Part shown: in pieces, positions 33,709-41,904 of the stretch | How the letters are laid out: each line of letters starts with the position of its first letter | Numbering within the stretch: position 1 is the stretch's first letter | Assembly (NCBI RefSeq): GCF_025273675.1 | Contig: NZ_CP045809.1 | Coordinates: 3,348,001-3,412,000 of the forward strand | Length of the DNA stretch: 64,000 nt | Direction of reading: 5' to 3' | DNA from: Gordonia pseudamarae | GTDB lineage: Bacteria; Actinomycetota; Actinomycetes; Mycobacteriales; Mycobacteriaceae | The notes under the pieces: model-generated | Database searches by the model: none | Seen by the model: only the letters and a program-made list of their open reading frames with translations | Told to the model about the DNA's origin: nothing | Translations under genes and position numbers: made by a program

Positions 33709-35391
33709 TTATTTCGCGGAATTCGCCTTGTCGAAACGAGCACTCAGGATGTTCTCGGTGGCCGCGGCCGCCTTCACCCGGTCGGTCAGGCCTCCGTTGT
33801 CCTGCTTGCGGAAGTCCTTGAGCATGACCCTCGCCGCGTTCTGGCCGGGCATACCGGAGATGCCCGCGACCGGATGGGTGCCCGCACCGGTGAGGTACAG
33901 ACCCGGAACCGGGGTGTGGTAGCCGGCGAACTTCTCCGCGGGCTTGAGCGGACCGAAACGAGAGATCACCGGGTCCACGTGATACACGCTGCCGTCGATC
34001 GCCCAGAACCGTTCCTCGATGTCGGGCAGTGCCAGATCACGCCGGGCGACCTCCAGGGATTCGATTCCCTGGTAGTAGTGCGAGGCATCCTTGATCACCC
34101 GCTCGGTGATCTGCTTCTTCGCCTCATCCCAGCCGACCCGGGGATCGGACGGGGTGATACCCGCCCAGAACCAGAAGATGTCGCAGCCTTCGGGGGCGAA
34201 TCCCTGGTCGAACGATGTAGTCGCGTGACCCAGACCCGGAATATGCTCGGGCACTTCGCCCCTGATACTGGCTTTGGCCGCATCCAGGCTTTCCTGATAG
34301 GTGTTGAAGCTGTTGCAGCCAAGTCGCAGGTCGATGCCGTCGCCACGCCACTTCTCGTGCTTTTCCATCGTGATCTTGCCACTGAGCGCGACATTCAGCT
34401 TGTAGTCGGCGATTCCGCGCCGGCGGGTGGGAATCTTGTCGGCCTTGTTCTGCAGGACCCGCGGCAGGGTCCCCTCCGGCAGCAACCGCGTCAGGGTGGT
34501 CTTCGGGCTGCACGCCGTCAGTACCGCGCGCCTGGCGTACAGTTCCTCCCCGCCCTGCAACCGGACACCGGTCACCCGGCCGTTGGTCACCACCAACGAC
34601 TCCACCGGTGCGGACGTCCTGATCCGCCCACGATTGGCGGCGATGCTCTTGGCCAGCGCCGCCGGGAACGCCCCCGTGCCACCGTGGAACATCGACACGC
34701 CGTACTTGCTGAGCACCCCGAGATAGATCAACGACCAGCCCGACAGATCGGCGTCGAACGGCATGAACGGGAGCGCGATGGTCAGGGGCGCACGGATCGC
34801 GTCGCTTTCAAAACTGTCCTCGATGGCCTCGGCCTGCGAGGATGCCATCCACCGGCCGATGGCGATGAGTTCCTTGCGGTTCTTGGCCATTCCCTTGGCC
34901 GCCTTCAGAACCGCCTTGATATCGGGCGAGACCGGGCTGGTCTGCATCAGCGGCAGACCGATCTCCACCGCGGCATCGATGACCCGGTACAGATCGATCA
35001 GCGCCTCGGCGTCGGCCGGCGAGAAGTAGCGCAGTTCGTCCGCGGTCCGCGTGGGATCACGCCACAGGGCCAACGAGGTGCCGTCATAGTTCAGCTGCAC
35101 ATGTGCCGGATCGATAACCGTCTGGCGCAGACCGAATTTCGATGACAGACCGAGGTCCTTGTCGATGGTCGTGGTCCGGAACAGCGAGGCCTGCATCGAC
35201 GCCTCGTTGATGATGTACCCGGGCGCCTCCGGTTCGAACGGATTGGTCGAGGTCATACCGCCGATGGTGGGCGATGCCTCGACCACCAGGACATCGAGTC
35301 CGGCCTGCGCGAGATAGGCGGCCGAGACCAATCCGTTGTGGCCGGCACCGACCACGATCACATCCGCGGTGTTTTGCACTGCTTCGGTCAT
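33709..35391 (-). CDS. Phytoene-dehydrogenase-like FAD oxidoreductase 1
   Basis: A 560-residue flavoprotein. The N-terminal FAD dinucleotide motif is VIVVGAGHNGLVSAAYLAQAG (residues 10-30), and the C-terminal FAD motif GAGTHPVAGISGMPGQNAARVML is typical of CrtI/RetSat-like oxidoreductases. These enzymes saturate, desaturate or isomerise isoprenoid and polycyclic substrates; the substrate here is unknown. It is last in a minus-strand set with SDR, CoA ligase and SCP2 genes, and ends at a strong terminator. A second, shorter member of the same family is encoded at 40557. Confidence 0.88.
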   Translation of the reverse strand: MTEAVQNTADVIVVGAGHNGLVSAAYLAQAGLDVLVVEASPTIGGMTSTNPFEPEAPGYIINEASMQASLFRTTTIDKDLGLSSKFGLRQTVIDPAHVQLNYDGTSLALWRDPTRTADELRYFSPADAEALIDLYRVIDAAVEIGLPLMQTSPVSPDIKAVLKAAKGMAKNRKELIAIGRWMASSQAEAIEDSFESDAIRAPLTIALPFMPFDADLSGWSLIYLGVLSKYGVSMFHGGTGAFPAALAKSIAANRGRIRTSAPVESLVVTNGRVTGVRLQGGEELYARRAVLTACSPKTTLTRLLPEGTLPRVLQNKADKIPTRRRGIADYKLNVALSGKITMEKHEKWRGDGIDLRLGCNSFNTYQESLDAAKASIRGEVPEHIPGLGHATTSFDQGFAPEGCDIFWFWAGITPSDPRVGWDEAKKQITERVIKDASHYYQGIESLEVARRDLALPDIEERFWAIDGSVYHVDPVISRFGPLKPAEKFAGYHTPVPGLYLTGAGTHPVAGISGMPGQNAARVMLKDFRKQDNGGLTDRVKAAAATENILSARFDKANSAK

Positions 35392-35419
35392 AGGTCTTTT
35401 CTCTTCCGTGAGATGTCGG

Positions 35420-36211
35420 TCAGATTTCGGGTGCCGGAACCACGCCGGTGACGACCGCTCCGGTAATACCGCCGTCGACGACGAGCGCGTGGCCGTTGAT
35501 CCACCGGGCCGCGTCGGAGGCCAGGAAGAGCAGGGCGTCCGCGATATCGTCGGGCGTCGCGTGCCGCCCGAGAAGATCCTTCACCCCGTCGAGGGTCTCC
35601 TTGCCCATCGATTCCTCGAAGTCGGCCAGGATCGGCGTCTCCACCGGTCCCGGAAGTACCGAGTTGATCCGAAATCCCAACTGTGCCAGCGCGAGTCCCA
35701 TCGACTGCGTGTACACGGTGGTCACCTCTTTGGAGAAGTTGTAGGTATTGCCCTCCTGCGGGTTGGCCTTGAACCACGCCAGACCTTCCTCGAAGGTGTC
35801 GGTGGCCAGCAGGTCCCTGATCGCATCGAGCCGGGCGGGCCAGCCGAAGCCCGCGGTCGAGGACACCACCGTGATCGACCCGCCCGGATTGAGGCGCTCG
35901 AAGAACGCCTCGGCCAGATGCCGCACGGCCAGCGAGTTGACCGCGAAGACCAGTTCGGACGGTGCCGTTCCGGGAATACCCGCGACGTTGAGCAATCCGT
36001 CGAAACTGCCCTCAAGTTGCTCCAGAGCGGCGTCGATGCTGTTGGGATTCGCCAGATCGACCTCGACGTGAGCGGTCGCCTCGAACGTCGGGACGTTGCG
36101 GTCCAGGGTGTATACCTGCGCGCCGTCGGCGAGCAGACGCTGTGCTACCGCCGCGCCGATTCCGGAGGCCGCTCCGGTGACGACGTAGCGCTTATCAGTG
36201 AATTCAGACAT
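35420..36211 (-). CDS. Short-chain dehydrogenase, coniferyl-alcohol/3-alpha-HSD-like
   Basis: A 263-residue SDR. Cofactor loop TGAASGIG (about residues 12-19), Asp in TLDRN favouring NAD(H), catalytic Ser in VVSSTAGFG and YNFSK (Tyr-x3-Lys). The short N-terminal fold and the insertion between the catalytic Ser and Tyr match the coniferyl-alcohol dehydrogenase/3-alpha-hydroxysteroid dehydrogenase subgroup. It probably oxidises an alcohol of the pathway substrate. AGGAAC precedes ATG 36211. The ligase gene lies 14 bases upstream. Confidence 0.88.
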   Translation of the reverse strand: MSEFTDKRYVVTGAASGIGAAVAQRLLADGAQVYTLDRNVPTFEATAHVEVDLANPNSIDAALEQLEGSFDGLLNVAGIPGTAPSELVFAVNSLAVRHLAEAFFERLNPGGSITVVSSTAGFGWPARLDAIRDLLATDTFEEGLAWFKANPQEGNTYNFSKEVTTVYTQSMGLALAQLGFRINSVLPGPVETPILADFEESMGKETLDGVKDLLGRHATPDDIADALLFLASDAARWINGHALVVDGGITGAVVTGVVPAPEI

Positions 36212-36225
36212 TGTTCCTACTCCCG

Positions 36226-37764
36226 TCAGTGTGCGGCTGCCAGATACTTCTTCTCGATCTCGCGTTTGACGAGCTTTCCGGTCGCCGACCGCGGCAGTTC
36301 GTCCACGAAATCGACCGATCTGGGAGCCTTGAAGTGTGCGATCTTCGATCGCGCGTAGTCGATGATCTCCGCGGCGAGCGACTCGGACGCCTGATGTCCC
36401 TCACGCAGTTGCACCACCGCTTTGACCTGCTGCCCGTATTCGGGGTCAGGGACCCCGATCACCGCGACGTCGAAGATCTTGGGATGCAGGGTCAGCGCGT
36501 TCTCGATCTCCTGCGGATAGATGTTGACCCCGCCCGAGATGATCATGAACGCCTTGCGGTCGGTGAGGAACAGATAGCCGTCCTCGTCGACATACCCGAG
36601 ATCGCCCACCGTAGTCCAGTTCTCGTGGTCGGGGTGTTCGGCGGCCTTCGTCTTGTCCGGATCCTTGTGATAGGAGAATGTCCGGCGTTCCCGCTCGAAG
36701 TAGACCTGGCCCACTTCGCCGACCGGAAGGACGTTGCCGTCGTCGTCGCAGATGTGTACCGGCCCCAGCGCCGACTTCCCCACCGACCCGCGCTTGGTCA
36801 GCCATTCCTGGCTGGTGATGATGGTGGTGCCGTGCTGCTCGGTCGCGCTGTAGTACTCGACCAGAATCGGTCCCCACCAATCGATCATCGCCTGCTTCAC
36901 CTCGGGTGGGCAGGGGGCGGCCGCGTGGACGGCGATCCTCAGCGAGGACACATCGTAGCGGTCCCGGACCTCGTCGGGCAGTTGTAGCAACCGGACGAAC
37001 ATAGTCGGAACGAACTGGGCGATGGTGACCTTGTACCTGTCGATCGCCGCCAGCGCGGCCTCCGCGTCGAACTTCTCCAGAACAACCACTGTTCCGCCGA
37101 GCGCGTGCACCGCCCCGCCCCACTTGAGCGGTGCCGCATGGTACATCGGCGCGGGCGACAGATAAACATCGGCCGCCCCGACCTTGAACACGTGCTGGAC
37201 CAGACCGGTGATCGGATCTCCGGGCTGATCGACCTGGATCGGCAGGAGCGTCGGCTTGATCCCCTTCGGCCGGCCGGTGGTGCCCGACGAGTACAGCATC
37301 TCCGAACCACGCGGAATCTCCGCCAGTCGCGTCGTGGAGGATAGCAATTCGTCGTAAGAACCGAAGCCCTCGATCGATCCGGCGAAGGCGACCGACAACA
37401 GGTCCGGGTTGTCGCACCCGGCCGTGACCTGCCGGGCCAGCTCTGCCTGCCCGGCCGATGCGAACAGCACTTTGGCGTCGCTGTCATTGACGATGTAGGC
37501 GACCTCGGCCGGCTGCAGGTGCCAGTTGACGGCGGTGATGTACAGGCCCGAACGCATGGCCGCCCAAAAGATCTCCATGACCTCGGCCGCGTTCTCGCTC
37601 AGCACGGCTATCACATCGCCCTTGCGCAGGCCACGGTCGTGCAGAGCACCGGCCAGCGCCGCCGAACGCTCCTCCAGTTCGCCGTATGTGGTCACGCGGC
37701 CACTGCCGGCCATGATGATCGCCGGATGGTCCGGATTCGACGCGGCGTGTACTCCCGGAAACAT
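36226..37764 (-). CDS. Acyl-CoA synthetase (FadD type)
   Basis: A 512-residue ANL-superfamily ligase with P-loop motif YSSGTTGRPKG (about residues 150-160), YSATEQHG, GDLGYVDEDGYLFLTDRK and C-terminal catalytic Lys in PRSATGKLVKRE, so all core motifs are complete. It forms acyl-AMP and then the CoA thioester of a carboxylic acid. The start at 37764 is supported by GAGGAGA; the reading frame continues upstream without support. It is clustered with SCP2 and SDR genes, as in sterol side-chain and ring degradation loci. Substrate unknown. Confidence 0.93.
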   Translation of the reverse strand: MFPGVHAASNPDHPAIIMAGSGRVTTYGELEERSAALAGALHDRGLRKGDVIAVLSENAAEVMEIFWAAMRSGLYITAVNWHLQPAEVAYIVNDSDAKVLFASAGQAELARQVTAGCDNPDLLSVAFAGSIEGFGSYDELLSSTTRLAEIPRGSEMLYSSGTTGRPKGIKPTLLPIQVDQPGDPITGLVQHVFKVGAADVYLSPAPMYHAAPLKWGGAVHALGGTVVVLEKFDAEAALAAIDRYKVTIAQFVPTMFVRLLQLPDEVRDRYDVSSLRIAVHAAAPCPPEVKQAMIDWWGPILVEYYSATEQHGTTIITSQEWLTKRGSVGKSALGPVHICDDDGNVLPVGEVGQVYFERERRTFSYHKDPDKTKAAEHPDHENWTTVGDLGYVDEDGYLFLTDRKAFMIISGGVNIYPQEIENALTLHPKIFDVAVIGVPDPEYGQQVKAVVQLREGHQASESLAAEIIDYARSKIAHFKAPRSVDFVDELPRSATGKLVKREIEKKYLAAAH

Positions 37765-37875
37765 GTCGCTTGTTCTCCTCAGATAGTGGGTGGCGGTGAC
37801 GCGCTCCACGAAGCGCGGGTGGTGGTGCGGGCCGAACAACGGCCCACGCATAGACGGCGTGGGCCGGCGGGGCAC

Positions 37876-38280
37876 TCAGACCAGCAGGTCCTCACGCCCG
37901 TCGGACTTGAGATTGTTGACGTAGACCGGGAACAGCTTCTTGCCCAGCGGCGCCAGCTTGAGCAGGCTCGCGACGTTGCCCTCGACGCCGATCTTCTTCT
38001 TGGCCATCGCCAGCGGAAGATTCACCTTGCCCTGCCAATAGGCGTTGCCCGTCTCGGCGGGCATCTTCATCGTCGCCATCGGTTCGGGATTGCCCTCGAA
38101 GGCGTCATAGACCTGCTTGTTCACCGCGTCGACCACCACGACCGCCGCGGGCTCGGTGAAGTCGAATGCGAAGACCAGACCGCTGTCGACCAGCTTGGGG
38201 CCGATCTCGGCGTCCTCGAACGCCGTCTCGAAGATGCCGCCGATGTACTTGACAACCTCGGCCGAGTCCTTGAATCCCAT
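37876..38280 (-). CDS. SCP2 sterol-binding domain protein
   Basis: A 134-residue single-domain SCP2-like protein (LVFAFDFTEPAAVVVVDAVNKQVY, then WQGKVNLPLAMAKKKIGVEGNVASLLKLAPLGKKLFPVYVNNL). The domain binds hydrophobic ligands such as sterols or acyl-CoA and may hand the imported lipid to pathway enzymes. GGAGG is 6 bases before ATG 38280, and ATG 38286 is an alternative with poor spacing. It is the first gene of the SCP2-ligase-SDR-oxidoreductase unit, behind a promoter that contains a perfect 8-bp inverted repeat. Confidence 0.85.
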   Translation of the reverse strand: MGFKDSAEVVKYIGGIFETAFEDAEIGPKLVDSGLVFAFDFTEPAAVVVVDAVNKQVYDAFEGNPEPMATMKMPAETGNAYWQGKVNLPLAMAKKKIGVEGNVASLLKLAPLGKKLFPVYVNNLKSDGREDLLV

Positions 38281-38659
38281 GTCCATCCTCCGATTAGAAT
38301 ATAAATTCGATTCAAAACTGAATCGAAGAGCCACCCGCGGGCCATCAGGCCCCGTATGTGTCCGTATGAGCCGGATCACAGCCTAGCGTAAGCTGACTTA
38401 TAGTCAAGACCGCAGACGAGCCGTGACTCCGTGTGATCTGCCTCTCAGGCTAGGCGACAACCGGAGTTATGTCCAGGCATTTTCAAATCTGGATTCGGCA
38501 AGGATCTACGGTGCCGGGGTTCGGCCGACCCGCGGCCACACACCCGGCCCGCCTGCGCACCGGACGCATCCCACACGCGGATCGCCGGACACCTTGCGCG
38601 GGCCAAGTTTCTATCGTAGATTCATTTTCCTGACGGGCCTGGGAGATCTCGCCCGGCGG
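38281..38659. other. 379-bp regulatory intergenic region upstream of SCP2 operon
   Basis: No gene is seen. The region holds an inverted repeat at 38306-38327, TGACT-TAT-AGTCA at 38394-38406, a degenerate copy of the 16-bp palindrome at 38456-38471 (11 of 16 positions match the copy at 19052), and ATCGTAGATT at 38613-38622. Confidence 0.6.
38306..38327. promoter_or_regulatory. Operator candidate of the SCP2 operon
   Basis: Perfect 8-bp inverted repeat TTCGATTC-AAAACT-GAATCGAA, 20-47 bases upstream of the SCP2 start, next to the -10-like TATATT on the minus strand. One half-site and the spacer (GATTCAAAACTG) recur in the mce promoter. Confidence 0.6.
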
Positions 38660-39034
38660 TCAGTGCCAGACGAGGACCGCCAGCACCACCGGGAGTGCCA
38701 CCGCCCACCCACCGAACAGCAGCCGGCCCGCTGGCGGGGCATCACGCAGTTCCATGAAGTCCGACAATACGAGCCAGACCTTCCACGCGGCCACCGCCAG
38801 CATGGCGAACGCCGCCCACCGATGGTCGATCGAGTGCATTGTCAGTATCCAGGTCGTCACCACCGTGGCAGCCACCAGCAGACCCCAGGTCACGCCGATC
38901 GGCCTGACCCCGAGCACTCGTCGGAGCGTGTCTTCGCACACCCCACGGGAGCTCTGGCGCGCTGCCCGGTTCTGCCCCGCCGGATATTTCGTGGCGCGGT
39001 TCTCCGTGCCGAGGTTCGATCGCGGCTGGTTCAT
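38660..39034 (-). CDS. Cytochrome c oxidase subunit IV-like small membrane protein
   Basis: A 124-residue protein with a basic N-terminus and three predicted helices (IGVTWGLLVAATVVTTWILTM, WAAFAMLAVAAWKVWLVLSDFMEL, LLFGGWAVALPVVLAVLVW). The central WKVWLVLSDFMELRDAP segment fits the bacterial CoxIV/NorF-like family. It lies just after the CoxIII-like gene; ATG 39034 is preceded by AGGTGACC. Such small proteins pair with heme-copper oxidase subunits, yet no subunit I or II gene is nearby. Confidence 0.7.
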   Translation of the reverse strand: MNQPRSNLGTENRATKYPAGQNRAARQSSRGVCEDTLRRVLGVRPIGVTWGLLVAATVVTTWILTMHSIDHRWAAFAMLAVAAWKVWLVLSDFMELRDAPPAGRLLFGGWAVALPVVLAVLVWH

Positions 39035-39039
39035 TGTGG

Positions 39040-39633
39040 TCACCTGATCAGGTAGATGAGCGGGAAGATGAGCAACCACAACAGGTCCACCAGGTGCCAA
39101 TAGCAGGCCGCGGTCTCGAAACCGGTGACACCCGGCATGGGTGAGCGACGCATACGCACCCAGAAGGTGCCGAGCACAATGCATCCGGCGATGACGTGGA
39201 TCAGGTGAATACCCGTGATGGCCAGATAGTAGACATAGAACTCACTCGCGGCGGGGGTATGGCCGTCTCGGAATCCCGTAACGTACTCGGTGCTCTTGAG
39301 CGCGATGAACACCAGGCCACCGACGATCCCCCAGGCCGTCCACCTGGCCGCGATGTGTTGTTCACCCGCTCGAAGCCACTTGAGCGCCGACGCCACGCAT
39401 GCCGAACTCGTGAGCAGCACAAGGGTGTTGATACCTCCCCGGTCGATATCCAGGGTCGCACGGGCTGCTTCGAATCCTGGCACGTCGTCCCGGCGCGTGA
39501 CGGCGAATGCCAGGAACATCAGCGTGAATATCGCCATATCACCGGCGATGAACACCCAGAACCCTTCGATGCCGGGCATCCGCCGGGGGGTACGGCTGCT
39601 TGTCGGCGGGGGTCGGGTGTCGATGCTCGTCAT
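39040..39633 (-). CDS. Cytochrome c oxidase subunit III-like protein (NorE-like)
   Basis: A 197-residue membrane protein with five helices and the CoxIII signatures GFWVFIAGDMAIFTLMFLAF (helix 1) and HLIHVIAGCIVLGTFWVR plus ACYWHLVDLLWLLIFPLIYL (C-terminal). The length and five-helix layout resemble NorE/short CoxIII proteins rather than aa3 subunit III. ATG 39633 overlaps the upstream stop as ATGA. CoxIII proteins hold no metal; how this one functions without subunit I is not known. Confidence 0.85.
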   Translation of the reverse strand: MTSIDTRPPPTSSRTPRRMPGIEGFWVFIAGDMAIFTLMFLAFAVTRRDDVPGFEAARATLDIDRGGINTLVLLTSSACVASALKWLRAGEQHIAARWTAWGIVGGLVFIALKSTEYVTGFRDGHTPAASEFYVYYLAITGIHLIHVIAGCIVLGTFWVRMRRSPMPGVTGFETAACYWHLVDLLWLLIFPLIYLIR

Positions 39634-40430
39634 CGGTCCGATACCGCGAGCAGATCTTCTGCTTCCAGGCGCCTGAGCGCGTGCAGGCACAAGAACGTGG
39701 CCATCGCCGTGAAGACGAAGAACTCCACGAAGACGACCCAGAAGCTGACGATCCCGTTCCACGCGAACGGCCCGGTGCGAAAGAACGGCATCAGGCTGAG
39801 CGGGACGTAGCAGGCAGCGGTGAGGAAGCTGCACCAGGCAAACCACTTCGGCAGCAGCGGACGCATCCGGCGGTCGCAGAGTATGGCCACTCCGATCGCG
39901 ACGCATTGCAGTACCGAGCACACGTAGGTGGTGTCGAAGAACGTCCAGCCGAAGTGGTAGAACAACTGCACGATCTCGGCGGAGTACTCGTCGGCGCGGA
40001 GCGCGGCCGTCAGCCAGATCGTCGCGGGCACCAGGGTCACCACCGCGGTCAGCACGCCACCGATCAGCTGGATCTGGGCCAGCCCGCCGATCGGGCTCTC
40101 CATCCTGCTGATGACGCGCGAGATCGCGACGCTCCACGGTGCGTAGAAGGGAGCGGCGAATGCCATCATGACCATTCCGATGGTGAGGCCGGTCTGGTGT
40201 TCGACGAAGTAGGAGTGAATCTCGGCCGCGCTCATGTCCGGGCCGGGCGGTGGCCAGAATCCGGCGAAGACGGCAAAGCCGAGAAGGCCGAAGAAGACGT
40301 AACAGCCGACCAGGAGCAACGCCGTCCGCAGGAGCCGGTAGTCGTTACGGATGCGGGCCGCGTCGAGATTCGTCTCCGGTGCCCGCAGATCCGCCCGCAG
40401 ATCCGATTGCGGTGAAATCAGTGTCATCAT
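39630..40430 (-). CDS. Conserved multi-pass membrane protein
   Basis: A 266-residue protein with about seven hydrophobic segments (for example LLLVGCYVFFGLLGFAVFAGFWPPPGPDMSAAEIHSYF, about residues 37-74). No enzyme family is recognised with confidence. The gene is translationally coupled to the CoxIII-like gene and therefore probably part of the same membrane complex. Its N-terminus contains an 11-bp direct repeat coding DLRADLRA. ATG 40430 (MMTL) follows GGGAGCC; the upstream GTG 40439 is less likely. Confidence 0.7.
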   Translation of the reverse strand: MMTLISPQSDLRADLRAPETNLDAARIRNDYRLLRTALLLVGCYVFFGLLGFAVFAGFWPPPGPDMSAAEIHSYFVEHQTGLTIGMVMMAFAAPFYAPWSVAISRVISRMESPIGGLAQIQLIGGVLTAVVTLVPATIWLTAALRADEYSAEIVQLFYHFGWTFFDTTYVCSVLQCVAIGVAILCDRRMRPLLPKWFAWCSFLTAACYVPLSLMPFFRTGPFAWNGIVSFWVVFVEFFVFTAMATFLCLHALRRLEAEDLLAVSDR

Positions 40431-40556
40431 GGCTCCCACGAGTTGTCGCGGCCCGGGAGGGGTGTCGCCGGCGAATACGCCGCGCCCCCGTCGGCGACAC
40501 CACCCCGAGTCATTCGATTTGATGTTAGATTACAAGATTATGCCGAATGTGTTCCA

Positions 40557-41858
40557 CTACTTCGGGAATTGTCCGACGATCTCATCGACCACCAGTTTCG
40601 CGGTTTCCGCACATGCCGTGGTACCGCCGTTGGCGTATTCCTTCACCGCGTCACCGACGTTCCACAGACCGGTGATGTCGGTGGTGTGCGGCAGGTCGAA
40701 TCCGGCCACGGCACGCTGCGGCGGCCACCCGTCTCGGGTGATGACGGTGCTCAGAATCCGTGCCTTGTCATCGAATCCGGGAATCGTCTCGCGCAGATCC
40801 GCACGCAACAGCTCGATCTCGGCCGCCTCGTCGAAATCGCCGATGGCCGGTTCGGGCACCGAGGTCCCGACATACAGGTGCCAGCCGGCGGGCGCCATCT
40901 CCGGACAGGTCTCGGTGAAGTTCGCGATGTAGGCCAGCCGGCGGCTGCTGGAGAAGCTGAGCATACCGGGGGCTTCGAGCAGTGGCTCCTGGGCGGCGAA
41001 GTTGATCGTGAGCATCGCGCACGGGCGGTTGCGCTTGTTGACCAGACTCACGTAGTCCTCGTCGAAGGCGTCTTCGCCGGCCAGGCCGACGGTCGCGAAC
41101 GGTCCGATATCGCTGACCACGACCGGTGCGGTGACGGTTCGCTCGTCGCCGTCACGCACCAGCGTCACCCCGGTGACCGCTCCGTCGGCGACGTTGATCC
41201 GGGTCACCTCGGTGGACAGTTCGAGCACACCGCCGTGCCCGATGAACGCCTCGGCCAGCGCCCGCCACACGCCGATCGTCCCCTCCGGATGAAAGCCGAA
41301 GCGTTTGAACGCGCTCTTGCGGGTGAAGTAGGTGAGAAACACCCGCGCCGGCAGCTCCTCGGAGCCCACCGCGAACACCGAGGCGCACATGTTGCGGAAG
41401 ATGCCGTGTACCCCTTCGTTCTTGGTGTACTTACGCACCCAGTCCGCGGTGGACAACTCGTCCTCGGGCAACCCCGAGTCATGGCGGGCGGCACCGATGC
41501 CCTTGGCGAGCTTGGCACCCTGCCGGGTCAACTTGCCCAGCAGCAGGCCCCACCCTCCCCGGGTGACGTCGACGTCCTTGCCGGCGATCCGGTACAGGAT
41601 AGGGGGCTGTGGTTCACGGATGTCGAACGTGGCACCCACCTCGTCGAAGGTCTGCTCGGTGATGCCGCCGACCTCGATGACGATCGCACCGTCGTTCACC
41701 TTGAAGCCGTCCACGTCTGTGGTGGAGGCGCGGCCGCCCACCTTGTCCAGCCGCTCGACCACCAGAGTCCGATAACCCCGATGGGCGAGCCTGGCGGCGG
41801 TGAACAGACCTCCCGCGCCGGCCCCGATGACGATCACATCGTAGTCATTGACTGTCAT
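40557..41858 (-). CDS. Phytoene-dehydrogenase-like FAD oxidoreductase 2
   Basis: A 433-residue flavoprotein with FAD motif DVIVIGAGAGGLFTAARLAHRG (about residues 5-26), GG-R-ST motif KVGGRASTTDVDGF and C-terminal GLWNVGDAVKEYANGGTTACAETAKLVVDEI. It belongs to the CrtI-like/protoporphyrinogen-oxidase-like amine-oxidase superfamily. ATG 41858 was chosen because AAGGA lies 8 bases upstream; ATG 41864 is too close to it. It lies 46 bases after the acyl-CoA dehydrogenase gene. It may introduce or move a double bond in the pathway substrate. Confidence 0.87.
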   Translation of the reverse strand: MTVNDYDVIVIGAGAGGLFTAARLAHRGYRTLVVERLDKVGGRASTTDVDGFKVNDGAIVIEVGGITEQTFDEVGATFDIREPQPPILYRIAGKDVDVTRGGWGLLLGKLTRQGAKLAKGIGAARHDSGLPEDELSTADWVRKYTKNEGVHGIFRNMCASVFAVGSEELPARVFLTYFTRKSAFKRFGFHPEGTIGVWRALAEAFIGHGGVLELSTEVTRINVADGAVTGVTLVRDGDERTVTAPVVVSDIGPFATVGLAGEDAFDEDYVSLVNKRNRPCAMLTINFAAQEPLLEAPGMLSFSSSRRLAYIANFTETCPEMAPAGWHLYVGTSVPEPAIGDFDEAAEIELLRADLRETIPGFDDKARILSTVITRDGWPPQRAVAGFDLPHTTDITGLWNVGDAVKEYANGGTTACAETAKLVVDEIVGQFPK

Positions 41859-41904
41859 ACTCATTGTCCTTCCGTATCTTTCGCAGTCCGCCGGCGAAAG
41901 AGGT

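Noticed and set aside
38423..39055. Plus-strand open frame of 210 codons in the intergenic region and across the CoxIV-like gene
   Set aside because: Its second half lies antisense to the CoxIV-like gene, and the composition is low-complexity Arg/His/Pro; the first half is regulatory sequence with no ribosome binding site.
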